Shown here piece by piece: positions 8,457 to 16,707 of a stretch of DNA of 42,534 bases. The translations under genes and the position numbers were made by a program. Where the stretch lies: assembly GCA_023382975.1 (NCBI GenBank), contig JAHDXO010000077.1, positions 1 through 42,534 of the forward strand, given 5' to 3'. The stretch comes from Pirellulaceae bacterium (GTDB lineage: Bacteria; Planctomycetota; Planctomycetia; Pirellulales; Pirellulaceae). The notes below the pieces were generated by a model. That model did no database searches. It was not told the DNA's origin and saw only the letters and a program-made list of their open reading frames with translations. The number at the start of each line of letters is the position of its first letter. The stretch's first letter is position 1.

Positions 8457-9539
8457 CTAGTCCCCGAGGCAAATCCCCAACGCGCGGGCTGTCCGCACGA
8501 GACCGCCGTCAGGCGGCACGGTCTTCAAACGTCCCACGGCTTCGGTGATTTTCACGGCGCCGACGCCGGTGCCCTGGAACGCCACCATTTGCCCGTACTT
8601 GCCGGCCGCTATCAGCTCCACGGCCTCGGCGCCAAAGATCGAGCACAGGGCGCGGTCGAAGTTCGTGGGGCTGCCTCCCCGCTGCAAATGGCCCAGGACG
8701 CAGGCTCGCGCCTCCTTGTCGGTGCGTTTCTCGATTTCCGCGGCTACCACGTGGGCGATGCCGCCCAGCCGGGCTTCGCGGTTGGCAACTTGGTCCGCGG
8801 CCGTGACAAACTCGCCGCCCTCCACGCGGGCACCTTCGGCAACGATGACCAGAGTAAAGTGTTTCTCGGCTTGCTCGCGCTTTTGGATCTTCGCGCAGAT
8901 GCTGTCGTAGGTGAAGGGGATCTCCGGAATCAGGATCACGTCGGCGCCGCCAGCGACGCCCGCGTACAGGGCGATCCAGCCCGCGTAACGGCCCATGACT
9001 TCCAGCACCATCACCCGGTTGTGGCTCTCGGCCGTAGTGTGCAGCCGGTCGAGCGCGTCGGTGGCGCAAGCCACCGCGGAGTCGAAACCGAAGGTCATCA
9101 TCGTGCCTTCCAGATCGTTGTCGATCGTCTTGGGCACGCCCACCAGAGGAACGCCGCCTTCGAACAATTGCTGGCCGATGCTCAGCGATCCGTCGCCACC
9201 GATGCTGACCAAGCCCCGAATGTTCAATTTCTGCATCCCTGCCTTTACGCCGTCGATCAACTCCTGGGGGAGACGGCGCGTCTCGCCGTGGCCCACTTTG
9301 GCCGAAAAACGACCGCGGTTGGCGGTGCCCAGAATGGTCCCGCCGCGGGTCAGCAACGAGCCGAGCTTCTGGTAATCGAGTTCGATGTAGCGTTGCGGCT
9401 CCAAGATGCCCTCGTAGCCGCCCAGAAAGCCGATTGACTCCCAGCCCCGCTTGGCAGCCGCTTTGGCCACCGCACGGATCACTGCGTTCAGCCCCGGGCA
9501 ATCGCCTCCGCCGGTGACGATTCCGATTCGTTCATTCAT
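8457..9539 (-). CDS. pfkA: 6-phosphofructokinase, probably ATP-dependent
   Basis: A 360-residue enzyme that phosphorylates fructose 6-phosphate in glycolysis. It has the N-terminal GIVTGGGDCPGLNAVIRAV, the phosphoryl-donor motif GGDGS (114-118), the catalytic loop PKTIDND (136-142) and the substrate-binding MGRYAG (182-187). Gly in GGDGS is the ATP-type residue, since pyrophosphate enzymes have Asp there. Lys in PKTIDND is shared with pyrophosphate and group III enzymes. The combination fits the group III ATP-PFK subgroup known from actinomycetes. AAGGAG lies 9 bp before ATG 9539; GTG at 9542 is also possible. A sulfate-transporter tail ends 17 bp upstream. Confidence 0.93.
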   Translation of the reverse strand: MNERIGIVTGGGDCPGLNAVIRAVAKAAAKRGWESIGFLGGYEGILEPQRYIELDYQKLGSLLTRGGTILGTANRGRFSAKVGHGETRRLPQELIDGVKAGMQKLNIRGLVSIGGDGSLSIGQQLFEGGVPLVGVPKTIDNDLEGTMMTFGFDSAVACATDALDRLHTTAESHNRVMVLEVMGRYAGWIALYAGVAGGADVILIPEIPFTYDSICAKIQKREQAEKHFTLVIVAEGARVEGGEFVTAADQVANREARLGGIAHVVAAEIEKRTDKEARACVLGHLQRGGSPTNFDRALCSIFGAEAVELIAAGKYGQMVAFQGTGVGAVKITEAVGRLKTVPPDGGLVRTARALGICLGD

Positions 9540-9558
9540 CACTCTTCTCCTTTTGGGA

Positions 9559-9798
9559 TTACTCTTTCATGGATCGCGTGTCTTGGCCCCCTCCCTGACT
9601 TTCCGGGAAGGCGTCTGTGGCAGCGTTCAACGTCGGATAGACGGCGTCCGGACCGATCGCTTCCATCGCGCCGGCTCGTTCGAGCATGCGCCGCGAGTCG
9701 GTGCGAAAACCGGCCAGCACCAAGCCGATTCCCTGTCGTGCCAAGTCGCGGGCCAAGGCATCGACCGCATCGGCGCCGGTGCTGTCGACGGTGGTGAG
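9559..9798 (-). pseudogene. Remnant STAS domain of a SulP-type sulfate permease
   Basis: About 80 codons read LTTVDSTGADAVDALARDLA, then GIGLVLAGFRTDSRRMLERA, matching the second half of the STAS domain that ends SulP anion transporters. The membrane domain and the first STAS strands are absent. Upstream of 9798 the sequence changes abruptly to something non-homologous. The reading frame continues to a normal stop 17 bp before pfkA, so the tail sat directly upstream of pfkA before the deletion or insertion. It cannot transport anything. Expression as a stand-alone STAS protein is conceivable but unlikely. Confidence 0.7.
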
Positions 9799-9829
9799 CC
9801 TCCCGTGTTGCGCTTGCGGTTTCCTCTTG

Positions 9830-10143
9830 CGGCATGCCAGCGCCACTACCCCGGTGGAACCGACTGGGTTTGATCGCTCACGCCCTCCGGGCTTCATCCA
9901 GTCGACTGCGGCCTTCCCCGTAATTCAGGCGAGTCAGCTCCCACATTGCCCGTTTCGAGGCCTGCTCGGCATTCACTCGCGTTCCGGCCTGCTCGCTCGC
10001 TGAATCCCTTACGGACCCTTTGACATCGGAATGCTCCTGTAACCAAATTCCTTTTCGGCCACTCCGACTGCTTCCGGCTGGAGCGACCCAGTTGCCGGGT
10101 GGGTCTTGCATCCACTGTAAACCGCCGCAGTTTCACGGCGCAC
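9830..10143 (-). mobile_element. Possible 5' fragment of a group II intron RNA
   Basis: Read on the minus strand, the stretch begins GTGCGCCGTGAAACTGCGG, matching the GUGYG 5' boundary of group II introns. The adjacent CGCCG and CGGCG can pair. Further on are ACCCA...TGGGT pairing and GAAACGGG and GTGAATG-type single-stranded stretches of the kind seen in domain I of bacterial introns. No intron-encoded reverse transcriptase or domain V/VI is present. It abuts the truncated STAS sequence. The call rests on resemblance only; an unrelated intergenic repeat is the alternative. Confidence 0.3.
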
Positions 10144-10235
10144 TGAATAATCCGGGCTAGCACGCCCCCGCGTCTCGGTTGCTCTAGTTGTCGCGGGGCA
10201 GCACAACGCATTGACGCTAGACACGATACGTATGC

Positions 10236-11216
10236 TCATCCTGATAGCCTGTCTCCAGCGACCGAAGAGCTTTCTGCCCGAGCTGCCGACATACATTTCT
10301 TAACTGCGTTGACAACCAGCAAGACCGCCAGGCCGATCAGGACTCCAATCACGGCATGAGCCGCCGCTTCGATCGTCCAGCCCAACACACCGCCGAGAAA
10401 TCCGGTCCCGTCCTGCCCGAGTTTCAGGCCTTCGAGAACATGGTGCAAGAAAGAAATCTCATGCGCCAGAATGCCTCCACCTACCAAAAACATCGCCGCC
10501 GTGCCCGCGATGGACAGCAACTTCATCAGATACGGAGAGGCGGAGACGATCGCTCGACCAGCTCGAATCCGCAGACCCGAGAACCGCCGCTCGCTTGGCG
10601 TGCTCGTCAGCCGCAAACCCAAATCGTCGAGCTTGACAATCGCGGCCACCAAGCCGTACACGCAGACGGTCATCAACAATCCGACCGACACCAGCACAAT
10701 CAACTGTGTCATCCAAGGACTGCCGGCGACCGTGCCCAACGTAATGACGATGATTTCCGCCGACAGAATGAAGTCCGTCCGCACCGCGCCGAATACCTTG
10801 GTCCTTTCCGCGGCCGCAATGTCGATTTCCGGTGAAGCGAGATGTGTCTGATGTTCCTGCCGATGTTTGGCATCCTCCTCAGGATGCAGGAACTTGTGGA
10901 CCAGCTTCTCGCAGCCCTCGAAACACAAGTACGCTCCGCCGACCATCATCAGGGGCCTGATCGCCCAGGCCGCGATGGCACTGAACAGCAACGCAGCGGG
11001 CACGAGAATCGCCTTGTTGACGAGCGAGCCTTTCGCCACGGCCCAGACGACCGGCAGTTCGCGATTCGACTGAACCCCCGTTACCTGTTGGGCATTCAGC
11101 GCCAAGTCGTCTCCAAGAATTCCAGCCGTCTTCTTAGCCGCAACCTTGGTGAGCGTCGCCACGTCGTCAAGGACGGAGGCAATGTCGTCCAACAGCATCA
11201 ATAGTCCACCAGCCAT
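10236..11216 (-). CDS. DUF808 (YedI-like) inner-membrane protein
   Basis: A 326-residue polytopic membrane protein. The family-typical N-terminus is MAGGLLMLLDDIASVLDDVA, then KVAAKKTAGILGDDLALNAQ. Several helices follow, including LVLVSVGLLMTVCVYGLVAA-like segments and a glycine-rich C-terminal hairpin. DUF808 proteins are widespread in bacteria without an established biochemical role. The start ATG 11216 has GAGGAG upstream, and the ORF lies 12 bp after the pyrC stop, so it is probably the second gene of a pyrC operon. The link to pyrimidine synthesis is likely only positional. Confidence 0.88.
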   Translation of the reverse strand: MAGGLLMLLDDIASVLDDVATLTKVAAKKTAGILGDDLALNAQQVTGVQSNRELPVVWAVAKGSLVNKAILVPAALLFSAIAAWAIRPLMMVGGAYLCFEGCEKLVHKFLHPEEDAKHRQEHQTHLASPEIDIAAAERTKVFGAVRTDFILSAEIIVITLGTVAGSPWMTQLIVLVSVGLLMTVCVYGLVAAIVKLDDLGLRLTSTPSERRFSGLRIRAGRAIVSASPYLMKLLSIAGTAAMFLVGGGILAHEISFLHHVLEGLKLGQDGTGFLGGVLGWTIEAAAHAVIGVLIGLAVLLVVNAVKKCMSAARAESSSVAGDRLSG

Positions 11217-11227
11217 CTCACTCCTCG

Positions 11228-12346
11228 CTACGACGATGGTTCCTGACGACACTGGAAACGGGCGGTCGATTCGGACGGTACGCGGGCTGGCGCGGAGCGT
11301 TCTTCCACGACCAACCGCCACTTCACGAGTTCGCCGGCTCGAAACGGCACAATGGCGTCGTCGCCATTCCCCAGGCAGTCAGGGACGCGCCAAGGATGCT
11401 TCTCCAATCGGATTCGCTGCGTATTCCGCGGCAGGCCGTAGAAATCCGGACCATGAAAACTGGCGAATGCATCGAGCCGCTCCAACGCGCCGGCGCTTTC
11501 GAAGACTTCGGCATACAATTCGATCGCCGCGTGTGCTGTGAAAACTCCGGCGCAGCCGCAAGCCGCTTCCTTGTCGCGGCGGCGGTGCGGCGCGCTGTCA
11601 GTTCCGAGGAAGTACCGCGGATTACCGCCTGTCGCCGCCTCGACCAGCGCGAGCCGATGCTCTTCGCGTTTCAAAACGGGCAGGCAGAAGGAATGCGGAC
11701 GGAGCCCGCCGGCGAACAAGGCATTACGATTCAGCAAGAGATGATGCACCGTAATCGTGCCCGCCACGCGTGCCGACGCGTCGCGGACGAACTGCACGCC
11801 GTGGCGCGTCGTCAGGTGCTCGACCACCAGCCGCAGCCTCGGAAAACGTGCGACGAGCGGCACGAGGTGCCGATCGATGAACACGGCTTCGCGATCGAAC
11901 ACATCGACGTCAAACTCAGGAGTTTCCGCATGCACCAGCAACGGCAAGTCATGTTCTTCCATCGCCGCCACGACCGCATCGCACCGCGAAATGTTCTCGA
12001 CCCCGAATTGCGAATGTGTGGTGGCTCCCGCCGGATACCACTTGACGCCATGCACCATGCCGCTGGCTTTCGCCTCAGCGACCTCATCTGGCGACATGTT
12101 CTCCGTGAGGTATAGCGTCATCAGCGGTTCGAAGCTCGCACCGGACGGCACGGCCGCGAGAATCCGTTCGCGATACTGGCGGGCGAGTTCGGTGGTAGCA
12201 ACTGGCGGAACCAGATTCGGCATGATGATCGCGCGGGCGAACTGCCGCGCGGTCGCGGGAACTACCCGCCGCAGCATCTCCCCGTCTCGCACGTGTACGT
12301 GCCAATCGTCGGGCCTCGTCAGAAACAATGCCGCCGGGTCAGACAT
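11228..12346 (-). CDS. pyrC: Dihydroorotase, Escherichia coli-type (class II)
   Basis: A 372-residue zinc amidohydrolase that interconverts carbamoyl aspartate and dihydroorotate in pyrimidine synthesis. Metal ligands fall where the E. coli enzyme has them: H16 and H18 in DDWHVHVRDG, the carbamylated lysine K102 in HGVKWYPAGAT, H139 in LLVHAE, H177 in VVEHLTT, and catalytic D250 in LGTDSAPH. The start is ATG 12346, with AGGTGG upstream; a longer N-terminus is possible but adds only unlikely residues. The C-terminus carries about 20 extra residues. The next gene on the strand is the DUF808 protein. Confidence 0.95.
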   Translation of the reverse strand: MSDPAALFLTRPDDWHVHVRDGEMLRRVVPATARQFARAIIMPNLVPPVATTELARQYRERILAAVPSGASFEPLMTLYLTENMSPDEVAEAKASGMVHGVKWYPAGATTHSQFGVENISRCDAVVAAMEEHDLPLLVHAETPEFDVDVFDREAVFIDRHLVPLVARFPRLRLVVEHLTTRHGVQFVRDASARVAGTITVHHLLLNRNALFAGGLRPHSFCLPVLKREEHRLALVEAATGGNPRYFLGTDSAPHRRRDKEAACGCAGVFTAHAAIELYAEVFESAGALERLDAFASFHGPDFYGLPRNTQRIRLEKHPWRVPDCLGNGDDAIVPFRAGELVKWRLVVEERSAPARVPSESTARFQCRQEPSS

Positions 12347-12941
12347 GGCTGAACCACCTGGCGTTCGCCGCATGTAAAGACGCGATGTTCCCGTCCATTC
12401 ACGACTCCTCTGTGTCTTCGCCAGCTACGGCTCCTGGTGGATCGGATCAATCCAGAGCAGGCGACTTTGGCAGTTGGTTCGCCGCCAGCTTGGTCATCTT
12501 CTGGTCGCCCTCTCCGAATTGCCGGCGACGCCCACAAGAGTCTATCAAAGTCCGCCATGCGGCGGTAGCAGCAGGATGCGGGCTGGAATCACGGCTAAGC
12601 AACGGTCGAGAAGAAGCTGTCGGGAGTTATTTGTGCGAAGCACCCGGATGGCCGGTTCCCGGGAAATGACTCCTAACGTGTTCTTTATCGAGCAATCGTT
12701 CACGGAATTGTCGGCGGTAATTCCGCAAACCGAAGAAGCTTCCCCGAAAGAACTCGAGACGCCGCCCGCGGTTTGCCGGTCGGCGGTGACGCACTGCCGT
12801 GCCTGGGACTCGCCAGCCATAATTCAAGCGAGAAGACCTCACACAAATCACGGCCACCGTCCGAGCGTCTTCGAACGAGACGAACTGGAGAATCCTGTCG
12901 CTCGTCGGAGACGTCCGCTCTCCGCTCCGAAACCGGTTGGA
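12347..12941. other. 595-bp stretch without a recognised gene
   Basis: Between the pyrC start and the nuclease stop no open frame has recognisable homology or a convincing ribosome site. Long open frames here are R/P/S-rich and typical of GC-rich noncoding strands. A small CCGC-CAT-GCGG hairpin occurs near 12556. It may hold the pyrC promoter and decayed sequence. Confidence 0.5.
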
Positions 12942-13763
12942 CTACCACCAAGTGAAACCAATCGATGCCTTGGGACAAATCCCCTTGTACGGGCATCGGA
13001 AACACTCGCCCCACCCGTACGCCTCGCCGCTCTTCTCGATCTCCCGGATCTCACTCCACGCGTTCGCGATCCGCTGAATTGCCTGGGACCATGCATTCCG
13101 TCGAAGTTGGACAACCTGTCTCTGGAAGGCAGGCTTTCTGATCTTGGTCAAGTCGCTCACCCACCGGTACTCGTCAACGATCGTCAAACAGCGACTCGCG
13201 CCGTATCGTCGCCGCACATGCTCGCGGTAGAGGACCAACTGGAGTTCATCTGCGCCGGAGAATCTCCTGCCTGTCTTGTGATCTACCACCGCGAAAGTGC
13301 GGCCTCGACGCAGGATTAGGTCGGCGACGCCGATGCATGGCGGCAGAGCGCGTCCGAGCGAGATGACAAATGGCTCCTCCACACCAACCACTTCCCAGCC
13401 TTGATGGATGTTCTGAGCCGCAACCCGTACAGCATTCTCCAGCTCAATGGCTGGCGGGGTCGCGCGGCGCGCCAGGAACTGAAGCAGATCCGTCTCGTCG
13501 GGCGACATGCCCCGCGACAAGCCACGGTACATCCGGGCCGCTGTTTCATGAAACGCCTGTCCGTTAGCGAAGTAGGCGGGAGGGGGACGCAGCCTTCTTC
13601 GCTTTACGTACTCAAGCAGATACCGATATGAACAGAATTCGACCGAGACAACTTTGGAAAAACTGATGTAGGAAGTGTTCTCCCTGTCCAGTTTCCGCGA
13701 GAATCCGCCAATCGTGCCCGTCCAAGCTGCTAGGCGTTTCGATAACTCCCTGTAGCCGGCCAT
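12942..13763 (-). CDS. PD-(D/E)XK nuclease with Cas4/AddB-like iron-sulfur cysteines
   Basis: A 273-residue RecB-family nuclease. It has H72 in NGQAFHET, E129 in GVEEPF, D148 in IGVADLI, and D161-H-K163 in AVVDHKTG, giving the motif set of the PD-(D/E)XK core. There is one early cysteine (C44 in EFCSYRYLL) and a late trio C254, C257 and C263 in CFRCPYKGIC. This is the 1+3 arrangement that holds a 4Fe-4S cluster in Cas4 and AddB. It likely cleaves or trims DNA ends. No cas genes, helicase or repeat array is nearby, so it is an orphan. GGGAGGA before ATG 13763 decides the start. Confidence 0.85.
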   Translation of the reverse strand: MAGYRELSKRLAAWTGTIGGFSRKLDRENTSYISFSKVVSVEFCSYRYLLEYVKRRRLRPPPAYFANGQAFHETAARMYRGLSRGMSPDETDLLQFLARRATPPAIELENAVRVAAQNIHQGWEVVGVEEPFVISLGRALPPCIGVADLILRRGRTFAVVDHKTGRRFSGADELQLVLYREHVRRRYGASRCLTIVDEYRWVSDLTKIRKPAFQRQVVQLRRNAWSQAIQRIANAWSEIREIEKSGEAYGWGECFRCPYKGICPKASIGFTWW

Positions 13764-13857
13764 CGGACGAATCCTCCCGCGCAAGTGATCGTCGGGCTGT
13801 CATGCGAGCAGCCGTCCAGTCCGTTGCATCCATTCTCTTTCGATGGAAGTGTCTGCG

Positions 13858-13885
13858 TTGACACTGAAGATCATCCGCCTATTTT
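13858..13885 (+). promoter_or_regulatory. Candidate sigma-70-type promoter
   Basis: A consensus TTGACA (13858-13863), 16-bp spacer and TATTTT (13880-13885) face right, toward the PIN-domain pseudogene. The surrounding 13764-14073 is otherwise without recognised genes. It may be the surviving promoter of the decayed gene. Confidence 0.35.
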
Positions 13886-14073
13886 AACACGACGACCAGA
13901 GCAGACGACAGATTCGAGACTTCGCGTGGTTGCCGGCATTTCGGCGGTCAGTCTTCCAGCGACATGAACGCGAATATTGCAGCACAGCGGGCGATTCGCC
14001 TCCCAACGTCATCATGACCTAATCGGCGATGCCGCGTGGCGTCGCGAACTTGGCAATTCCTCCGGTGCCCCCA

Positions 14074-14372
14074 ACCTGCTCATGCATCTGGCGCTCACCG
14101 ATCTGTTCCGCGCGAAGTGGACGGACTGGATCCACGACGAGTGGATTCGTAACGTACTGGAGCATCGGCCCGATCTGCGACGAGAGCAATTGGAACGTAC
14201 GCGCCAACTGATGAACGCCTAATTGCGCGACTGCCCTGTTACCGGATACGAGGACCTGATCCCGGCGATCAACTTGCCCGATCCTGATGACCGCCACGTT
14301 TTGGCCACCGCCATCCGGGCGGGTGCCGACGTGGTCGTGACTGACGATCTCCGGTCTTGTTTCAGTCCGTGA
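14074..14372 (+). pseudogene. PIN-domain (VapC-like) toxin pseudogene
   Basis: The frame reads LLMHLALTDLFRAKWTDWIH, EWIRNVLEHRPDLRREQLER, then a TAA at 14220-14222. It resumes in the same frame as LRDCPVTGYEDLIPAINLPD, PDDRHVLATAIRAGADVVVT and DDL. This is the body of a PIN-domain endoribonuclease; intact relatives have no stop there. The N-terminal strand with the first catalytic aspartate is not recognisable, and the C-terminus is replaced by unrelated codons ending at 14372. The gene is therefore broken in at least three places. No antitoxin gene precedes it. The call is firm on family and inferential on original partner. Confidence 0.72.
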
Positions 14373-16249
14373 ACCGTGCGACGCCCCAGAGATTCGGCGT
14401 CGGCATGATCTCGCCGGGGACGTCGTTGACCAGGCTAGTGGCCTTGTTGGACCAGTACACGCGCGCGGCCCGATTCGTTCCGGTGGCGTCCGAGAAGACC
14501 GCGCCGAGGTCCGCCTGGTAGTCTTTCCCAGCTTCGGGCTTGAAGCCCAGCGCGGCAAGGGGGACGCACAGCTCGATGGTATAGGAATCCCCGCCGCGCT
14601 GGATGGCCGCCTTTGCGTCGGCCAGCAGCGTCACCGAGTCCACCGCGTGCTTCCGCCACGGGCTCTCGAAGACCACCGGCTTCTTGTCCGCTTCGGCAGT
14701 CTTCCAGCGGTACAGGACCACCACGGGCTTGTCGTCCATGACGCTGACGAGCAGGCGCAGGTCGCCGAGGGCCGGCTCGGTGCGCTTCGGGTCGGCCCCG
14801 GGATCCGTGCCGAGTTGCAGGTCCACCGAGTCGCCGGTGACGAACAGGTGGGTGAAGTCCTTCCCGCCATTGACCATGGGGTTGGCGTCGCCACGGACCT
14901 CCCAGGCGGCGTACAGGTTGGTCGCGTCCACGGCCAGGGCGCCGCGGAGTTTGTATTGTCCCCCCGACCATTCTACCCACGACTCCTTGGGGAACTCGTC
15001 CAGCTTGGCGTCCACGGTGACGGGCGCCTTGAGCGTCGTGATCTTGAGGGCGTTCTTGGCGGCCGCCTGGGCGGCGCGCTGCTGCACGAGCTTCTCGGCC
15101 GCGAGCAACTGCTCCGCCGCAAACTCGACCTTCCCGCCCGCGAGCGGCTGGAGTTTGTCGAGTCCCCCGAGCCGGATCAGGTTGTACGACGTTCCGCCCG
15201 CGATGAGGTAGTACTGGCCGGTCTGATCGGCCTTGAAGAAGCAGCCGCCGAACCATTCGCCGCCCATCGTCACGCCGCCGAGCGGGGCGCCGCGATTGGC
15301 TTCATTCGGCCAGGTTTCCGGCCCGATGCGGCAGTCCTGGAAGACCATGGCGGCAAGCAACCCGTCCATGGTGAACACGTAGAGCCGGCCCATGTTCGAG
15401 TACAGCGCGAAGAGCTTCCCGAGCGGTCTGCGCGGTTCTCTTGTCGAAGAAACGCACGACGTCGTGACCGGCCAGCGTGACCGGCCAGCGCGACCGCCAG
15501 CCGATCCCCGACCACGGCGATGCCGGTGACCGTCGCCTTTTCGCCTTCCTTCGCTGGCGGCAGCATCAGCAGCGGTCCCGGTTGAGTCTCGAACGGCGCG
15601 TACTTGGCCGACTTGAGTTCCAGGCGTCCGATGCGCGACTCCTTGGCGTCCCAGGGGTTCATGCCGGCGTACAGATGCGTATCGTCCACCGCCACGCAGC
15701 GGATCCCCTGGAACTTACGCTCGCCCCACTTCTTACGGCCGTTGTAGTCCGTGCCGATCAGCGCCCACCCGGCCTCGGCGCCGCCCGCCGCCAGCACGAT
15801 CCTATCCTTCCCGCACGCGACGGCCGTCGGCGTGTTGTGGTCGCTCAGCCACGCGCCCGTGTTGTCGGCCGTGTCCCACGGCGGGATGCCGGCCGTTCCG
15901 TAGCTGGCCTCGTAGACGGGGTCAATGCCCTGATGGAAGAGTCCGCGCCAGCGATACGATCCGGGCGCGGCGAGGTTCCCCGCCTCATCCAGCCCATCGC
16001 ACGCATCGGTCTGCCTGCCCTTGCCGCGGGGGGCCATGCCCACGAGGTTGCGCACGCGGCGGCCGCTGGCGTCCTCGATGACGAGGGTCACGAAGCCGTC
16101 GGCGGGCAGTTCATAGGCCAGCGCGACGGGACCGTCGGCTAGGGGCAGGCAAGGTTCGCGTTCATGGCGTATCCCTCGCCTACGGCTTGAAGCAGTAGTA
16201 GTCCGGCCAAAGGCGCTGCGTTGAGCAGTTTTCGGAGAAATAGCTTCAT
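14362..16249 (-). pseudogene. Frameshifted exported FlgD-like/CBM9-like protein
   Basis: One gene spread over three frames. Starting at ATG 16249 is a signal peptide (MKLFLRKLLNAAPLAGLLLL), then a frame change near 16145. Next comes a FlgD-type Ig domain (VALAYELPADGFVTLVIEDA, YRWRGLF) and beta-propeller-like sequence. Near 15465-15490 a 13-bp tandem duplication (TGACCGGCCAGCG) shifts the frame, and a further 1-base shift near 15425-15445 is needed to enter the last part. That part ends with a CBM9-like domain (VTVDAKLDEFPKE, TIELCVPLAALGF) and closes NDVPGEIMPTPNLWGVARF at 14362. The family is secreted and carbohydrate-associated in planctomycetes. Sequencing error could explain one lesion but hardly three. 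Confidence 0.7.
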
Positions 16250-16261
16250 TCGGCGTCTTCC

Positions 16262-16414
16262 TCATCGGAGAAGGTGTGTTTCATTTCTCGTCTCTTTGCC
16301 TGATTCGGATTCACGGACGAGGCATTGGCGGACGTCCGGATTCAGCACCGTCACCCTGCTTTGATTGGCCAGCACGAGGGTGATGAAGCGGTCGTCAGGC
16401 GGTTCGGTGATCAT
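16262..16414 (-). pseudogene. Stub of an ECF sigma-factor gene
   Basis: A 50-codon frame starts MITEPPDDRFITLVLANQSR, nearly the same as the start of the sigma-like ORF at 23807 (MPTEPTDDRFITVLLANQSR). After about 22 codons the similarity stops and unrelated residues run to TGA at 16262. The DNA of 16365-16414 is also closely similar to 23757-23807. It sits 13 bp upstream of the FlgD/CBM9 pseudogene. It is interpreted as the truncated first part of an ECF sigma gene that once preceded that gene. Confidence 0.65.
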
Positions 16415-16582
16415 GTCCGCCGGGCCCGCGGCGCCAACGTAAAGGCGTAAACCGGGCGGTCGCCCAGGAAGGCTCCGCTTTCAGGCCGCGCTTCTTGAAC
16501 GCGTGGGAAACCAATCACGTGTTGCATGATCGATTCTTCCGTCTGAAGTGCAGACGCATCAATTCAATAAGCGGGCCGTCTT

Positions 16583-16666
16583 GTACGACGGACTTCCAGG
16601 CCGTCTTGTACGACGGACTTCCAGTCCGTCGCAGCTTGTGATCGACGGACTGGAAGTCCGTCGTAC
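16583..16666. repeat. REP cluster 1: two direct units and one inverted unit
   Basis: Units at 16583-16605 (one mismatch), 16608-16630 and, inverted, 16644-16666 carry the palindrome GACGGACT-TCC-AGTCCGTC with GTAC at the outer end. The last two form a 59-bp inverted pair (16608-16666) whose reverse complement is identical, base for base, to 22211-22269. The cluster lies just after the DUF1552 stop. Positions 16415-16582 show nothing else. Confidence 0.92.
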
Positions 16667-16707
16667 TGATGGTTTTCCACTCGCCGCTCGCCTCAACGCG
16701 GGACCGA

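Noticed and set aside
10009..10296. Short open frames upstream of the STAS remnant
   Set aside because: R-rich and different in every frame; more consistent with structured or decayed noncoding sequence.
12474..13319. A 281-codon plus-strand frame across the gap and nuclease gene
   Set aside because: Half of it is antisense to the nuclease, its composition is R/P/S-rich, and there is no ribosome site or homology.
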